NCBI RefSeq assembly: GCF_040719145.1
Contig: NZ_JBFDUZ010000002.1
Coordinates: 372,001-436,000 of the forward strand
Direction of reading: 5' to 3'
DNA length: 64,000 nt
Source of the DNA: Paenibacillus sp. JQZ6Y-1
Lineage (GTDB): Bacteria > Bacillota > Bacilli > Paenibacillales > Paenibacillaceae
Below the pieces are notes generated by a model. The model ran no database searches and was not told the DNA's origin. It saw only the letters and a program-made list of their open reading frames with translations. Numbering within the stretch: the first letter of the stretch is position 1; every line of letters starts with the position of its first letter. Shown here in pieces: positions 1 through 9,453 of this stretch. The position numbers and the translations under genes are program-made.

Positions 1-606
1 ATATACCTGATTCTCTATCGCACGGGCATGGCTGGTATAACGAACCCGGTGGAAGCCGTGGCGATCATCCGTACAGGATGGACAGAAGATCACATCCGCG
101 CCGCGCGCTTTTGCTATGCGGACGATCTCGGGAAATTCAATATCATAGCAGGTGAGCAGAGCAATCGTACCTTTATCCGTTTCAAACACGCTCAGACCGT
201 CGCCAGCAGACATGTTCCACTCGGTCACTTCGGTTGGCGTGATATGGATTTTCGCTTGGGATGCAACATTGCCATCTGGATAAAAGAGGTGGGCGGTATT
301 ATATAGCTTGCCCTCCTGTTCAATTACGTGTGTGCCGCCGATAATATGAGTACCGGTTTCTTGAGCAAGACGTTGGAACAGCTCTAGATAAGCCTCAGTG
401 AATTCCGGCAGACGCTCAATACCAAGCGCTTTGCCCTGTTCATCGCCAATCGAAAGCAGCTGTGTCGTGAAAAATTCAGGGAACAAAATGAAATCGACAT
501 CAAATTCTTGAGCGGTGCGCACATAATGCGTCACTTGCTCCGCGAATTCGTCGAAAGAAGAGATCGTATGAAGATGATACTGCACGGCAGATACACGAAA
601 TGTCAT
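1..606 (-). CDS. Carbon-nitrogen hydrolase (nitrilase superfamily), C-terminus beyond the window
   Basis: Reading the minus strand from the ATG at 606 gives an open frame of 202 codons that runs off the left edge. It starts MTFRVSAVQYHLHT, the usual beta-strand of nitrilase-like amidases. The catalytic triad is visible: Glu44 in LFPEFF, Lys119 in AKIHITPTE and Cys153 in LLTCYDIEFPE. Enzymes of this fold hydrolyse non-peptide C-N bonds in amides or nitriles. The substrate cannot be told from this part. A ribosome binding site (AAAGGAGG, about 622-630 on the plus strand as its complement) supports the start. The gene is divergent from the histidine kinase gene at 802, so the 606-802 gap should hold both promoters. 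Confidence 0.88.
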   Translation of the reverse strand, partial: MTFRVSAVQYHLHTISSFDEFAEQVTHYVRTAQEFDVDFILFPEFFTTQLLSIGDEQGKALGIERLPEFTEAYLELFQRLAQETGTHIIGGTHVIEQEGKLYNTAHLFYPDGNVASQAKIHITPTEVTEWNMSAGDGLSVFETDKGTIALLTCYDIEFPEIVRIAKARGADVIFCPSCTDDRHGFHRVRYTSHARAIENQVY

Positions 607-801
607 GGATAAAAACAGCCTCCTTTTGGATGTCACGATGTGTACCCATCATACCAGAAGCCTCCTAGGTACAAAAGGGATGAATCTGGCTTTGTTTGTG
701 GTATGATGAAGACGGCATTACCAATTATTTTACATTTTTATAAAATGATGCACATCACTATTAGGCGTTATGAATCCTATCCGATTTTCAGGAGTGAGCA
801 T

Positions 802-2214
802 ATGGAACTTGTGAAGAACTTCCTTGTGAATACAGGGATGCTAGTAACGCTCGCTTATCTGGCAAATCTGTTGTACAAATACGGTTTGTCTCGCGTCTCG
901 TTACGCTTGAAATATATCTTTTCGATTATTTTGCTTATTTTTGCAGGCTGGATTAGCTCAGCGTTTGGGTTTCGGATGCCGGACAATCTGATCTTTGATA
1001 TGCGTTTTCTTCCATTGATCGTGGCATCAATGGTGTATTCGCGCCCAAGTATTATTATGCTAATCGGATTTGGGATTGGGCTGACTCGGTTTACATATAG
1101 CGTGGATGAAGCCGCCTTTATCGGCTGGCTGAATCTTACGATTCTTGGTGTCGTGAGTGCAGTATTGAATGTGTGGATGCGTAGTAGTGTTGCGAGTTTA
1201 GCATTCAAAGGATTGATCACGATTTTGACGGTGAATCTGGTGAATACATTCAATATCGCTACCTTTGGCATCTTGCCGACCCGAATGTATTTGACTGAAA
1301 TTGCGCCTGTCTTGCTGCCCGTGTCGATTGTGTTGAGCTGTGTCATTATGATGTTGCTGCGCGAATTTCATCTGGAGCAGCAGCGGATTATGCAGGTTGA
1401 GCATGCCAATCGACTGCTATCCCAGCAAACGAGTGAATTACAGCAGGCGCATCATGTGTTGGAGGAACGCGCCAGTCAGTTAATGCTAGCTTCACAGTAC
1501 AAGTCGGAATTCCTCGCCAATATGTCGCATGAGTTGCGTACGCCGCTGAATAGTATTATCAATTTGGCGCAGCTGATGGCGGAGCAGGACGAGGAACGTA
1601 CACCGGGAGAAACGAAGCTGTACAGCAGTATGATCTACCGCTCCGGTATGGATCTGCTAGAGCTCGTAAACGATGTGCTTGATCTGTCCAAGGTCGAGGC
1701 AGGCAAGCTGGAAATTGTATATGAAGAAGTGAATGTCAGCGAGATTCCTGAACTGCTGCAAATACATTTTGAAATGACAGCGGCGCGCAAGGGATTGCTG
1801 TTTCATGTGGAACTAGAACAGCCACTTCCTGCCGTGATCATCTCGGATTCGCAGCGGGTCCAGCAGATTTTGCGGAATTTGCTTGCGAATGCTTTTAAAT
1901 TTACACATGAGGGCGGCGTGACCCTGCATATTTGCAAGCGTACCGAAGCGGATGCCGATGAAGAAATGGATTGGCTAGTATTCGAGGTGAGTGATACAGG
2001 GATTGGTATTGCTGCCACCCAGCATGAGATGATTTTTGAAGCCTTTCAGCAGGCGGACGGCTCCATTACTCGACATTATGGCGGTACAGGGCTAGGTTTG
2101 TCGATCAGCCGCGATCTGGCGAATCTGTTGGGCGGTCATCTGCGTCTGCATAGTGTGGAAGGACAGGGCAGTACATTTTCCTTATATTTGCCGATCAACG
2201 AGCCGAAGCGATAG
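802..2214 (+). CDS. Membrane sensor histidine kinase with LytS-type 5TM sensor domain
   Basis: The protein has 470 residues from the ATG at 802, which follows GGAGTG; an in-frame upstream ATG at 640 has no good ribosome site. Roughly residues 5-190 form five or six hydrophobic segments and resemble the 5TMR-LYT sensor region (LPLIVASMVYSRPS). A short coiled coil follows. The kinase core has the H box HELRTPLN (His243), the N box NLLANAFKFT (about 359), G1 DTGIGI (about 398) and G2 GGTGLGL (about 427). It should autophosphorylate on His243 and pass phosphate to a response regulator. No receiver gene lies next to it, so it is an orphan here. The signal sensed is unknown. Confidence 0.9.
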   Translation: MELVKNFLVNTGMLVTLAYLANLLYKYGLSRVSLRLKYIFSIILLIFAGWISSAFGFRMPDNLIFDMRFLPLIVASMVYSRPSIIMLIGFGIGLTRFTYSVDEAAFIGWLNLTILGVVSAVLNVWMRSSVASLAFKGLITILTVNLVNTFNIATFGILPTRMYLTEIAPVLLPVSIVLSCVIMMLLREFHLEQQRIMQVEHANRLLSQQTSELQQAHHVLEERASQLMLASQYKSEFLANMSHELRTPLNSIINLAQLMAEQDEERTPGETKLYSSMIYRSGMDLLELVNDVLDLSKVEAGKLEIVYEEVNVSEIPELLQIHFEMTAARKGLLFHVELEQPLPAVIISDSQRVQQILRNLLANAFKFTHEGGVTLHICKRTEADADEEMDWLVFEVSDTGIGIAATQHEMIFEAFQQADGSITRHYGGTGLGLSISRDLANLLGGHLRLHSVEGQGSTFSLYLPINEPKR

Positions 2215-2366
2215 GTGGAAATATGTGTGATGAACAGATGACTATCCACCGATGTTGTATGGCGAACGACTTTGTAGACATCATGCCTCGCTTACCACGG
2301 AATGGTGCTTCGTTTACCCTCATATAGCGATGTATAGATCATATAGGATGGATCTCATAGTCAACG

Positions 2367-2397
2367 AAAGGCAGCCTGAAGGTAGGCTGCCTTTTTG
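2367..2397 (+). terminator. Rho-independent terminator in the histidine kinase-MFS gap
   Basis: AAAGGCAGCCT pairs with AGGCTGCCTTT and ends in a short T run. It lies about 150 bases after the kinase gene. The rest of the gap 2215-2635 shows no gene and no other structure I can support; the promoter of the MFS gene is presumably in its second half. Confidence 0.8.
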
Positions 2398-2635
2398 CAT
2401 GAAATTTGTAAAAAAAACAATATTTTTGTGAAAGTGAATAGTTCCCGTAACCATGCGAATGTAAGCGTTCACGATGATGGGGGAATCGGATATAGCGCCG
2501 TACATCAGCGTTTGGTCCGAAAATCAGCGGGTAAAAACATAGAATCAAGGATCATACGTTGTGGATGTCTGATCGCATAGCAAGGAAAATAACAGTTTCG
2601 AGTCAGTTTAATTTCTGCCGCAAGGGAGGCAGCTT

Positions 2636-3949
2636 ATGAAACGAAGACGCGCACTTGGAGTAAACCGATTGAATATGCAAAAGCGCAGATACTCGATGTA
2701 CCGTAGCCATTTGCATATCGCTACCATCGAAGGGATTCCATCCACCATTTTCTCGACCTTGCTGGGTGGACCGTTTTTGACCGGATTTTTGCTCTATTTG
2801 GGAGCAAGCTCTGGGCAAATTGGATTCGTTATCGCCCTGACAACGCTGGTGAATGTGGCGCAGATTATTATCGCCTTTTTGCTACAACGACTGAATACAC
2901 GCAAATGGGTGCTGGTGCTGTTCACGATCTTACAGCGGGTGCTGTGGGGAGCGACGGGGCTAGTGCCATTTCTGTTTGACAAGTCAGTCTGGGTCAACTG
3001 GTTTATCGTGCTGTATGTAGCTGCATTTCTGTGTAATGCAGTGATCGGGGTTGTCTGGGCATCGCTGATTGGCGATATTGTGCCTGGACGACTGAGAGGA
3101 CGTTATTTTGGTATACGGAATACGATCTTGAATGCACTGGGTAGTCTGACGCTGTTTGTCGGCGGCATTTTGCTGGATCAGGTGCCGGGCGGCATGGGCT
3201 TTCTGTGGCTGTACATCATCGTGTGGACCTGTGCGGTGATCAATATTGGGATTATCCTTTTTTACCCGGATGCCCCGTTTGAGCGCTCGACGGAAACGAA
3301 GTTCGTACCGATGCTGCGCCAGCCGCTCTATGATGGACCGTTTATTAAAGCATCGCTATTTCTAGCGGCATGGCTGCTGATGCAGACGCTAGTTGTTCCA
3401 CTGTATTCATATGTGATGCTGGAAGTGCTCAAGGTGAGCTATTCGGTGACAACGATAATGACGGTCGTCCAAACGATGTTCATGATGCTGGGCTTCTACT
3501 TTTGGGGGAATCTGAATGCCCGTTTTAGCAACAAAACGCTGCTGTATTGGACATTGCCATTTATTGCGGTAGCATGCATGGCATGGGGATTGCTTGCATT
3601 TTTGCCCGTCATTGTAGGATTGCTGATCATTCATATGCTGTTAGGAATTGGCATTGGCGGCTTCAACCAGCTGTCCTTTAACTTTATTATTGGAGACACA
3701 CCGAAAAATGCACGCCCGATGTTCATTGCCGTCTATTCCGGCATTACTGGATTTGCTTCGTTTATCGGACCGCTGTTGGGTGGGCAGATCTTTGAATGGC
3801 TCAAGCCATTTCCATTCTGGGTACAAGCATTTGGATTCCAGATGCTGGTCGGGCTGCTATTGCTGCTGTTGGCAGTGACTGCCGGACGACGTGTGCTCAA
3901 GGCACCAGCTGCCGTTCCGATTCAGCAGTACCGTGAGATTGAAGTGTAA
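2636..3949 (+). CDS. MFS transporter
   Basis: A 437-residue protein with about 12 hydrophobic segments, the size and pattern of the major facilitator superfamily. A charged N-terminus of about 25 residues precedes the first segment. The loop GDIVPGRLRGRYFGIRNT near residues 144-161 is the type seen in MFS exporters related to putative sugar or drug permeases. The start is supported by AAGGGAGG ending about 8 bases upstream. The gene stands alone between a terminator and a 250-base gap, and nothing nearby indicates its substrate. Confidence 0.85.
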   Translation: MKRRRALGVNRLNMQKRRYSMYRSHLHIATIEGIPSTIFSTLLGGPFLTGFLLYLGASSGQIGFVIALTTLVNVAQIIIAFLLQRLNTRKWVLVLFTILQRVLWGATGLVPFLFDKSVWVNWFIVLYVAAFLCNAVIGVVWASLIGDIVPGRLRGRYFGIRNTILNALGSLTLFVGGILLDQVPGGMGFLWLYIIVWTCAVINIGIILFYPDAPFERSTETKFVPMLRQPLYDGPFIKASLFLAAWLLMQTLVVPLYSYVMLEVLKVSYSVTTIMTVVQTMFMMLGFYFWGNLNARFSNKTLLYWTLPFIAVACMAWGLLAFLPVIVGLLIIHMLLGIGIGGFNQLSFNFIIGDTPKNARPMFIAVYSGITGFASFIGPLLGGQIFEWLKPFPFWVQAFGFQMLVGLLLLLLAVTAGRRVLKAPAAVPIQQYREIEV

Positions 3950-4133
3950 GCAGCAAGTGAGAATAGTAGACGAGAAGCATGAGACAGTATGACGTACGAG
4001 ACAGTATATCGGACGTACAGGATAGACAAACAATGCAAACCATAAACAAGCCAAACGCACAGGCACGCACAGTGGATGGTTGCCAATGTGTAGGACGCCC
4101 TTTATTATAAAAACAGACCATGAACCATGGCAC

Positions 4134-4172
4134 AGCGGTTTGCCGTCATTGGTAACGATGACGCAGACCGCT
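4134..4172 (+). terminator. Imperfect hairpin before ridA
   Basis: AGCGGTTTGCCGTCAT can pair with ATGACGCAGACCGCT across a short loop, with two one-base bulges. It is followed by CATTTTATA rather than a clean T run. It could end MFS transcription or shape the leader of the ridA message. The preceding bases 3975-4020 hold short near-repeats of GAGACAGTAT and GACGTAC. Confidence 0.4.
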
Positions 4173-4203
4173 CATTTTATATACGAAAAGAGGTCATTTA
4201 TTC

Positions 4204-4584
4204 ATGAGCAAACAACCGATTGCAACGGATCGTGCACCGGGCGCATTGGGCCCATATTCGCAAGCGATTGACGCAGGATTATTTATTTTCGCCTCCGGTC
4301 AACTGGGTCTGGACCCGGCAAGTGGCGAATTGGCAGAGGGTGTGCAGGAGCAGGCACGCGTAGCGCTGCAAAATGTAACCGCTGTGCTGGAAGCTGCGGG
4401 CAGCAGCTTGGATCAAGTCGTAAAAACGACAGTTTTCCTGCATGATATGAATGATTTTGCAGCGATGAATGAGATTTACGGACAATTTTTCCAAGAGCCA
4501 TATCCGGCGCGCAGTGCGGTACAGGTGGCTCGTCTGCCGAAGGATGCACTGGTAGAAATTGAAGTCATCGCGCTCAAAAAATAA
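4204..4584 (+). CDS. ridA: RidA family enamine/imine deaminase
   Basis: The 126-residue protein matches the Rid/YjgF/UK114 family along its whole length: an N-terminal GPYSQAI, a central FASGQLGLDP, and the conserved arginine in PYPARSAVQVARLP (about Arg103), which in this family binds the carboxylate of 2-aminoacrylate-type intermediates. The family hydrolyses reactive enamines released by PLP enzymes, protecting the cytoplasm. The stop codon overlaps the start of the next gene (TAATG at 4582-4586), so the two are translationally coupled. A ribosome site AAGAGGT precedes the ATG. Confidence 0.93.
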   Translation: MSKQPIATDRAPGALGPYSQAIDAGLFIFASGQLGLDPASGELAEGVQEQARVALQNVTAVLEAAGSSLDQVVKTTVFLHDMNDFAAMNEIYGQFFQEPYPARSAVQVARLPKDALVEIEVIALKK

Positions 4585-5504
4585 TGGACGCCATTCTGCC
4601 TTATGGTGTCGAGGTTCGCTTTACGCCGCTGTATGAGTGTCTGAACAGTCTGCATGCGTACATCTGCCGTCCCTCGTACAAAAAGCTGGATATGGACCCT
4701 GATTGGGTCAAACAGGTGGAGGACCGTATTCCAGAAACGCTGCGCGAGCGGCTAGGGCAGATGAGCATTGATACCGAATGGCGGCTGGTTGTGCTGCTAG
4801 TCTGCTGCTGCCCCGCCGATACGCCGCAAGGCTTTGTGCGTTGGTTGGAGGCTATGACTGTGCAGCAGCTTGAACAATTGCTGGTGGAGCAGGGGCAGCA
4901 GCCCTCTGCCAGTGTCGCTCGATTGCGCAGTCGTCTACTAACGGTATTTGATCAGTGGAGTACGTTTTATTTTGATACGCTTGATCCGCGCATCTTGCAG
5001 CGACTGGATGACGAAGCGGTGCAGCGTCGGCAGCAATTGCAGCAGCACGGCGCAACGGCAAGCTTTGTCGATCAGACAACAGCAGGCATTGTGCTGGAAC
5101 CGCAGCAGGAGTTGAAGCAGCTGGTGCTAGTGCCGCATTATCATTTTCAGCCGCTGAATGTACTGTATGCGTATCGGGACTTTACGATCTGTCATTACGC
5201 GTCGCGCGTGCATTTTGGCGATGATGGCGATTTACCACCGTATGAATATCGGATGCTACGCAGTCTGAGCGAGCAGAGTCGATTGAAGATTTTGCGTTAT
5301 CTGCACAAAGGACCACGTAGCTTTATCGAAATTGTGCGTCATCTTGGATTATCTAAGGGCATTACGCATGATCATGTAACCAAGCTGCGCAGCGCCGGAT
5401 TGCTGCATGCACATATCAAAGGCGAAACACTGGTATCGTACAGTCTGCGTCAGCAGGCGCTCGATGAACTACGAGCAGGGCTGCTGCAATTTATCGAGCA
5501 TTGA
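4584..5504 (+). CDS. ArsR-type winged-helix transcriptional regulator with long N-terminal domain
   Basis: This 306-residue protein has a winged helix only at its end, about residues 225-300 (LSEQSRLKILRYLHKGPRSF ... GLSKGITHDHVTKLRSAGLL). The first 220 residues form a separate domain rich in Leu, Gln and Arg. I cannot assign it a function, but it resembles the front domain of ArsR-like regulators common in Paenibacillus and related genera. It has no ribosome site of its own; the ATG overlaps the ridA stop codon, so translation depends on ridA. It could control ridA, the peptide importer downstream, or neither. The stretch 4840-5090 is unusually rich in Gln codons. Confidence 0.75.
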   Translation: MDAILPYGVEVRFTPLYECLNSLHAYICRPSYKKLDMDPDWVKQVEDRIPETLRERLGQMSIDTEWRLVVLLVCCCPADTPQGFVRWLEAMTVQQLEQLLVEQGQQPSASVARLRSRLLTVFDQWSTFYFDTLDPRILQRLDDEAVQRRQQLQQHGATASFVDQTTAGIVLEPQQELKQLVLVPHYHFQPLNVLYAYRDFTICHYASRVHFGDDGDLPPYEYRMLRSLSEQSRLKILRYLHKGPRSFIEIVRHLGLSKGITHDHVTKLRSAGLLHAHIKGETLVSYSLRQQALDELRAGLLQFIEH

Positions 5505-5556
5505 GCAGGTCAAATGACTCTGCTTGTACCATCATCAGTATGACCCTAACAGGCAT

Positions 5557-5588
5557 AAAGACTGCTTCCCTCGGAGGCAGTCTTTTTT
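5557..5588 (+). terminator. Rho-independent terminator after the ridA operon
   Basis: AAGACTGC and GGCAGTCTT form the stem, with a loop around TTCCCTCGGA and a run of six T. Confidence 0.88.
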
Positions 5589-5643
5589 ACATGCACACTC
5601 ATACATAAATTTACTTTTTTCTTAAATGGTTTCAAGTTCTCTA

Positions 5644-5672
5644 TTTACAGAACCGGATGAGGTTTTTATAAT
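5644..5672 (+). promoter_or_regulatory. Sigma-A promoter of the peptide ABC operon
   Basis: TTTACA (5644-5649) and TATAAT (5667-5672) are separated by exactly 17 bases. The start codon of the binding-protein gene is 60 bases further on. Confidence 0.8.
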
Positions 5673-5732
5673 AGGGCTTACCGGCTTTTCTGAGTTAATC
5701 GGTCGGAATAATTAAATTTAGGGGTATGATGT

Positions 5733-7451
5733 ATGAAAAAGAGTATGACTTTGCTGTCCGGTGTGCTGTTATCTTCGCTGCTGTTCACGGCGTGCTCGAA
5801 TGAAGGAGCATCCGGTTCGACAGCTTCCAGCGGCAGTGAGTCTTCCGCAACCGGTCAGAGTGCAAGCGCAGCGCTGACGGAATTGTATAAAGCACCCGAT
5901 CTGTCCAAGCTGCCAGCCGCAGCCCAGAAGCGTACGGATACGATCATTATGGCGCTCACCGATCCAAGTGGTGCGTTTACGCCATATTTTCACCAAAGCG
6001 GGTATGACGGCAATGTATCGTCACTGCTATTCGCTTCCCTTGTAACAACGGATGATAAAGGACTACCTGCTCCGAATCTGGCGACTAGCTGGGATATTTC
6101 GGACGATCAGCGTACATACACGTTTCATTTGCAAAAAGACCTAACCTTCAGCGATGGCTCGCCGCTGACCGCCGACGATGTGGCTTTTACATGGACGATT
6201 CTGCATGACAAGGCGTACGACGGCGATTCGCTGATTCCGGCGCTCGGTATCGAAGGCAGTCAGGAGTATCACGACGGTAAGGCGGGCAGCATTTCCGGTA
6301 TCAAAGTCACCGATCCGCAAACGATCTCGGTGACGATTGCCAAGCCGAACGCAACCGCTCTGCTGACACTGGGCAGCGATGTACTCTCCAAAGCCTACTA
6401 TGGCAAGGATTACAGCTTCGGGCATCTGGATTACATCAAAGACCTGCACCTGAAGCCGCTCGGCAACGGTCCTTACGTATTGGAGAAGTTCCTGCCCGGA
6501 CAGGAAGTGCGCTTTACGGCGAACGAGCATTATTTTAAAGGCGCTCCAAAAACGAAAAACTTTATCTACAAAACATCCGAAGGCGATACATGGCAATACG
6601 TGGAGACTGGTGAGATCGACTTTGCCGCTTTCAGTGCCACGCAGGAAAATATCGACAAGCTGAAAAGTCTCGGCTTCGTCAATATTCTGCCGTACACCGG
6701 CAGCACCTACAGCTATCTGCAACCGAATCTGGAGCATGATGCGCTGAAGGATAAAAAGGTACGTCAGGCAATCACCTACGGTCTGGATCGTCAAAGTATC
6801 TATGTCGATGCCAACCAAGGAGCAGGCGAGCTTGCCAATATCCCAGCGGCACCGATCTCATGGGCATACACGCAGGACGGCATCAACCCGTATGCGTATA
6901 ACCCAGACAAAGCGAATCAATTGCTGGACGAAGCAGGCTGGACAGCTGGCTCTGACGGTATCCGTACGAAGAACGGACAGAAGCTCACCATTCACTATCT
7001 CGGTACAAAAAGCCCACAAACCGATGTGTTTATCGCTGTTGCGACCGAGAACTTTAAAGCGATTGGCATAGACTTCCAACCAGAGGTATTCGCCGACTTT
7101 AACTCGCTCGTGTCCAAGGTAGAAGGTGGCGATTACGATCTGGCATCCTTCTCCACAGCGATGCTGACCGATCCGTCTGACGGGCTGACACAGTTCCTCG
7201 ATGGCGAGGTTAAGGGCTACAACAATCCAGAGTTTGTGAAGCTGTACAATGAAGCGCTGGCAACATCGGATATTGAGCAGCGCAAACAAATCTATGCCAA
7301 AATCTTCAAGCTGCTGAACGATGATCTGCCGGTTATTTTCACCAATTATAAAAAGACAGTCTATGCGTACAATGGGCGTATTCAGGACTTGAATGTCAGT
7401 CCATTCAACGGTATCGCTTCCAGCGTACCGGACTGGAATCTGCAAAAATGA
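5733..7451 (+). CDS. Peptide/nickel-type ABC transporter substrate-binding lipoprotein
   Basis: A 572-residue SBP family 5 protein (OppA/DppE-like). It begins with a lipoprotein signal, MKKSMTLLSGVLLSSLLFTAC, whose cysteine (about Cys21) would be lipidated and anchor the protein outside the membrane. A Ser/Gly/Thr-rich linker follows. The mature part contains the family hallmark around LATSWDISDDQRTYTFHLQK and ends in a standard C-terminal lobe (VIFTNYKKTVYAYN). It is the first gene of a five-gene importer operon reading to 11452 and follows a good promoter and AGGGG ribosome site. The ligand is probably an oligopeptide but cannot be fixed from sequence alone. Confidence 0.93.
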   Translation: MKKSMTLLSGVLLSSLLFTACSNEGASGSTASSGSESSATGQSASAALTELYKAPDLSKLPAAAQKRTDTIIMALTDPSGAFTPYFHQSGYDGNVSSLLFASLVTTDDKGLPAPNLATSWDISDDQRTYTFHLQKDLTFSDGSPLTADDVAFTWTILHDKAYDGDSLIPALGIEGSQEYHDGKAGSISGIKVTDPQTISVTIAKPNATALLTLGSDVLSKAYYGKDYSFGHLDYIKDLHLKPLGNGPYVLEKFLPGQEVRFTANEHYFKGAPKTKNFIYKTSEGDTWQYVETGEIDFAAFSATQENIDKLKSLGFVNILPYTGSTYSYLQPNLEHDALKDKKVRQAITYGLDRQSIYVDANQGAGELANIPAAPISWAYTQDGINPYAYNPDKANQLLDEAGWTAGSDGIRTKNGQKLTIHYLGTKSPQTDVFIAVATENFKAIGIDFQPEVFADFNSLVSKVEGGDYDLASFSTAMLTDPSDGLTQFLDGEVKGYNNPEFVKLYNEALATSDIEQRKQIYAKIFKLLNDDLPVIFTNYKKTVYAYNGRIQDLNVSPFNGIASSVPDWNLQK

Positions 7452-7515
7452 TGATGTTCTCAGCACAAGTAGATAGAAACTGTCTGCGTCATTCATCAGG
7501 GCAGGAGGGTTGCAT

Positions 7516-8469
7516 ATGGGCGCATATCTGATTCGCCGTTTATCGTATACGGTGTTCATCTTACTGGCAGCGTCGCTGCTGATCTTCGCACTGTATGCGA
7601 TGACACCGGGCGACTTTATTAGCGGCAATATTAAGCTGAGCCCAGAACGCAAGGCTGAGCTGCGCGAGCTGTATGGGTTGAACAAGCCGCTGCTAGAACG
7701 ATATGCGGCATGGATGAATCAGGCGTTTCACGGGAATTTTGGCTATTCATTGGATAAGCAAATGCCCGTGCTGACGCTGTTCAATCAGTATATTTGGAAT
7801 TCGTTTTTGTTAGCGGCGGTATCAACCTTTTTGACGTGGGTGATTGCGGTGATCGTTGGGGTCGTTGCCGCATACCGTCAGTATTCGTGGTTTGATACGA
7901 TTGTGATGGTCGGGATTTTTGCGGCGATGTCGATTCCGTCGTTTTTTATCGGTTTGTTTCTGATCAAGATTCTGGCGGTAGACTGGAAATGGCTGCCGCC
8001 CGGTGGAATGGTCACGACGGGTAGCAATGCGACTGGTATGGCGTACTTTGTGGAAGTGCTGAATCATATGACACTGCCCGTGATCGTGATGACGCTGCTA
8101 GGTGTAGGGTCGCTGACCCGATATTTCCGCAGCAATATGATTGATGTGATCAAGCAGGATTATATCCGAACTGCGCGTGCTAAGGGGCTAAGCGAGCGAC
8201 GGGTGCTGTTCAAGCACGCGCTGCGCAATGCGCTATTGCCTGCGATTACGCTGGTTGGCTTTGAGCTACCCGCGCTGTTCGGGGGTTCACTGATTATTGA
8301 ACGGATTTTCAATTGGCCCGGAATTGGGCAGCTGTATATGCAGTCCTTTACGGTGCGCGATTATCCGCTATTGATGGGCTTTACGATGTTTATTGCCGTA
8401 CTGACGGTGATCGGTACGTTGCTGTCGGATATTTTGTATCATGTGGCAGATCCACGGGTGAAGCTGTAG
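7516..8469 (+). CDS. Peptide ABC transporter permease, DppB-type
   Basis: 317 residues from the ATG at 7516, which sits six bases after GGAGGG; the in-frame TTG at 7510 would be too close to that site. It has the N-terminal membrane helix and MTPGDF loop of the DppB/OppB family, about six membrane segments, and the ATPase-contact EAA loop at AKGLSERRVLFKHALRNALL. It pairs with the permease encoded immediately downstream; the two genes abut without a gap. Confidence 0.93.
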   Translation: MGAYLIRRLSYTVFILLAASLLIFALYAMTPGDFISGNIKLSPERKAELRELYGLNKPLLERYAAWMNQAFHGNFGYSLDKQMPVLTLFNQYIWNSFLLAAVSTFLTWVIAVIVGVVAAYRQYSWFDTIVMVGIFAAMSIPSFFIGLFLIKILAVDWKWLPPGGMVTTGSNATGMAYFVEVLNHMTLPVIVMTLLGVGSLTRYFRSNMIDVIKQDYIRTARAKGLSERRVLFKHALRNALLPAITLVGFELPALFGGSLIIERIFNWPGIGQLYMQSFTVRDYPLLMGFTMFIAVLTVIGTLLSDILYHVADPRVKL

Positions 8470-8520
8470 ATGAGCAGGCTCCGGCAGGCAAGCACAAGGC
8501 ACAGGAAGGATGGGGAATCT

Positions 8521-9444
8521 ATGCCCTCGGTGCAGGTAGAATTGACGGGAGCAGCAGCGCGTAAACCGGCTGCTCGCTCGTCATTATGGCGACAATCCAT
8601 TCGCAAGCTGGTCAAAAACCGACTGGCAGTAGCGGGCTTTGTCGTGGTGGTATTGATGTTTTTGGTTTGTTTTATCGGTCCCTTATTTTCTCCGTATACA
8701 GATGGCAAAGTGAATATGCGGATGATGAATCATGCGCCAAGTGCGCAGCACTGGCTCGGTACAGATAAGCTGGGGCGGGATGTGCTGACTCGTGTGATGC
8801 AGGCGGGACGGATCTCGCTCACGGTCGGCATTGCCTCGATGTTTCTATCCGTCTTTATCGGGACGCTGCTCGGTGCGATTGCGGGATATTATCGTGGGAT
8901 TGTCGATCAGATTATTATGCGGATTGCTGATCTGCTGCTGACAATTCCTAGTTTGCCGCTGTTGTTTATTTTTGGTGCGTTGTTGTCAGAGTGGAAGGTG
9001 CCGACGGATTATCGGATGTATATCGTTATGCTTATTTTGAGCTTTGTCGGGTGGCCGTCGCTGGCACGTATGATTCGCGGGCAGCTGTTATCGCTGCGGG
9101 AGCGTGAATTCATGCAGGCGACGACGGTACTGGGATTGCGCGATCGGCGCAAGCTGGTGCATCATCTGCTGCCCAATCTAGTGCCGCTGCTGATCGTGAT
9201 TGCGACGCTGAATATCGGCGGCGCGATTCTGAGTGAATCGGTGCTAAGCTTCTTCGGGCTAGGCGTAATGCCGCCGACACCAACATGGGGCAATATGATC
9301 GATACGGCGAACAATATGATTGATTTTCAGGAGCGTCCGTGGCTGTGGGTGCCGCCCGGATTTTCTATTTTTATTACGGTGATTGCGATTAATATTTTTG
9401 GGGATGGGCTGCGGGATGTACTTGATCCGAAGCAGAGAAAGTAG
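8521..9444 (+). CDS. Peptide ABC transporter permease, DppC-type
   Basis: The DppC/OppC family is recognised by its N-terminal helix (NRLAVAGFVVVVLMFLVCF), HWLGTDKLGRDVLTRVM, and the EAA loop TTVLGLRDRRKLVHHLLPNL. I prefer the ATG at 8521 (307 residues), preceded by GGAAGGATGGGGA. An in-frame ATG at 8470 directly abuts the stop of the previous gene, would add 17 residues, and lacks a clear ribosome site. It forms the membrane channel with the previous gene product. Confidence 0.9.
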   Translation: MPSVQVELTGAAARKPAARSSLWRQSIRKLVKNRLAVAGFVVVVLMFLVCFIGPLFSPYTDGKVNMRMMNHAPSAQHWLGTDKLGRDVLTRVMQAGRISLTVGIASMFLSVFIGTLLGAIAGYYRGIVDQIIMRIADLLLTIPSLPLLFIFGALLSEWKVPTDYRMYIVMLILSFVGWPSLARMIRGQLLSLREREFMQATTVLGLRDRRKLVHHLLPNLVPLLIVIATLNIGGAILSESVLSFFGLGVMPPTPTWGNMIDTANNMIDFQERPWLWVPPGFSIFITVIAINIFGDGLRDVLDPKQRK

Positions 9445-9453
9445 GTGGACAGC

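Noticed and set aside
6141-6818. 225-codon frame on the minus strand inside the binding-protein gene
   Set aside because: Mirror frame of a clear lipoprotein gene; no ribosome site and no recognisable family.
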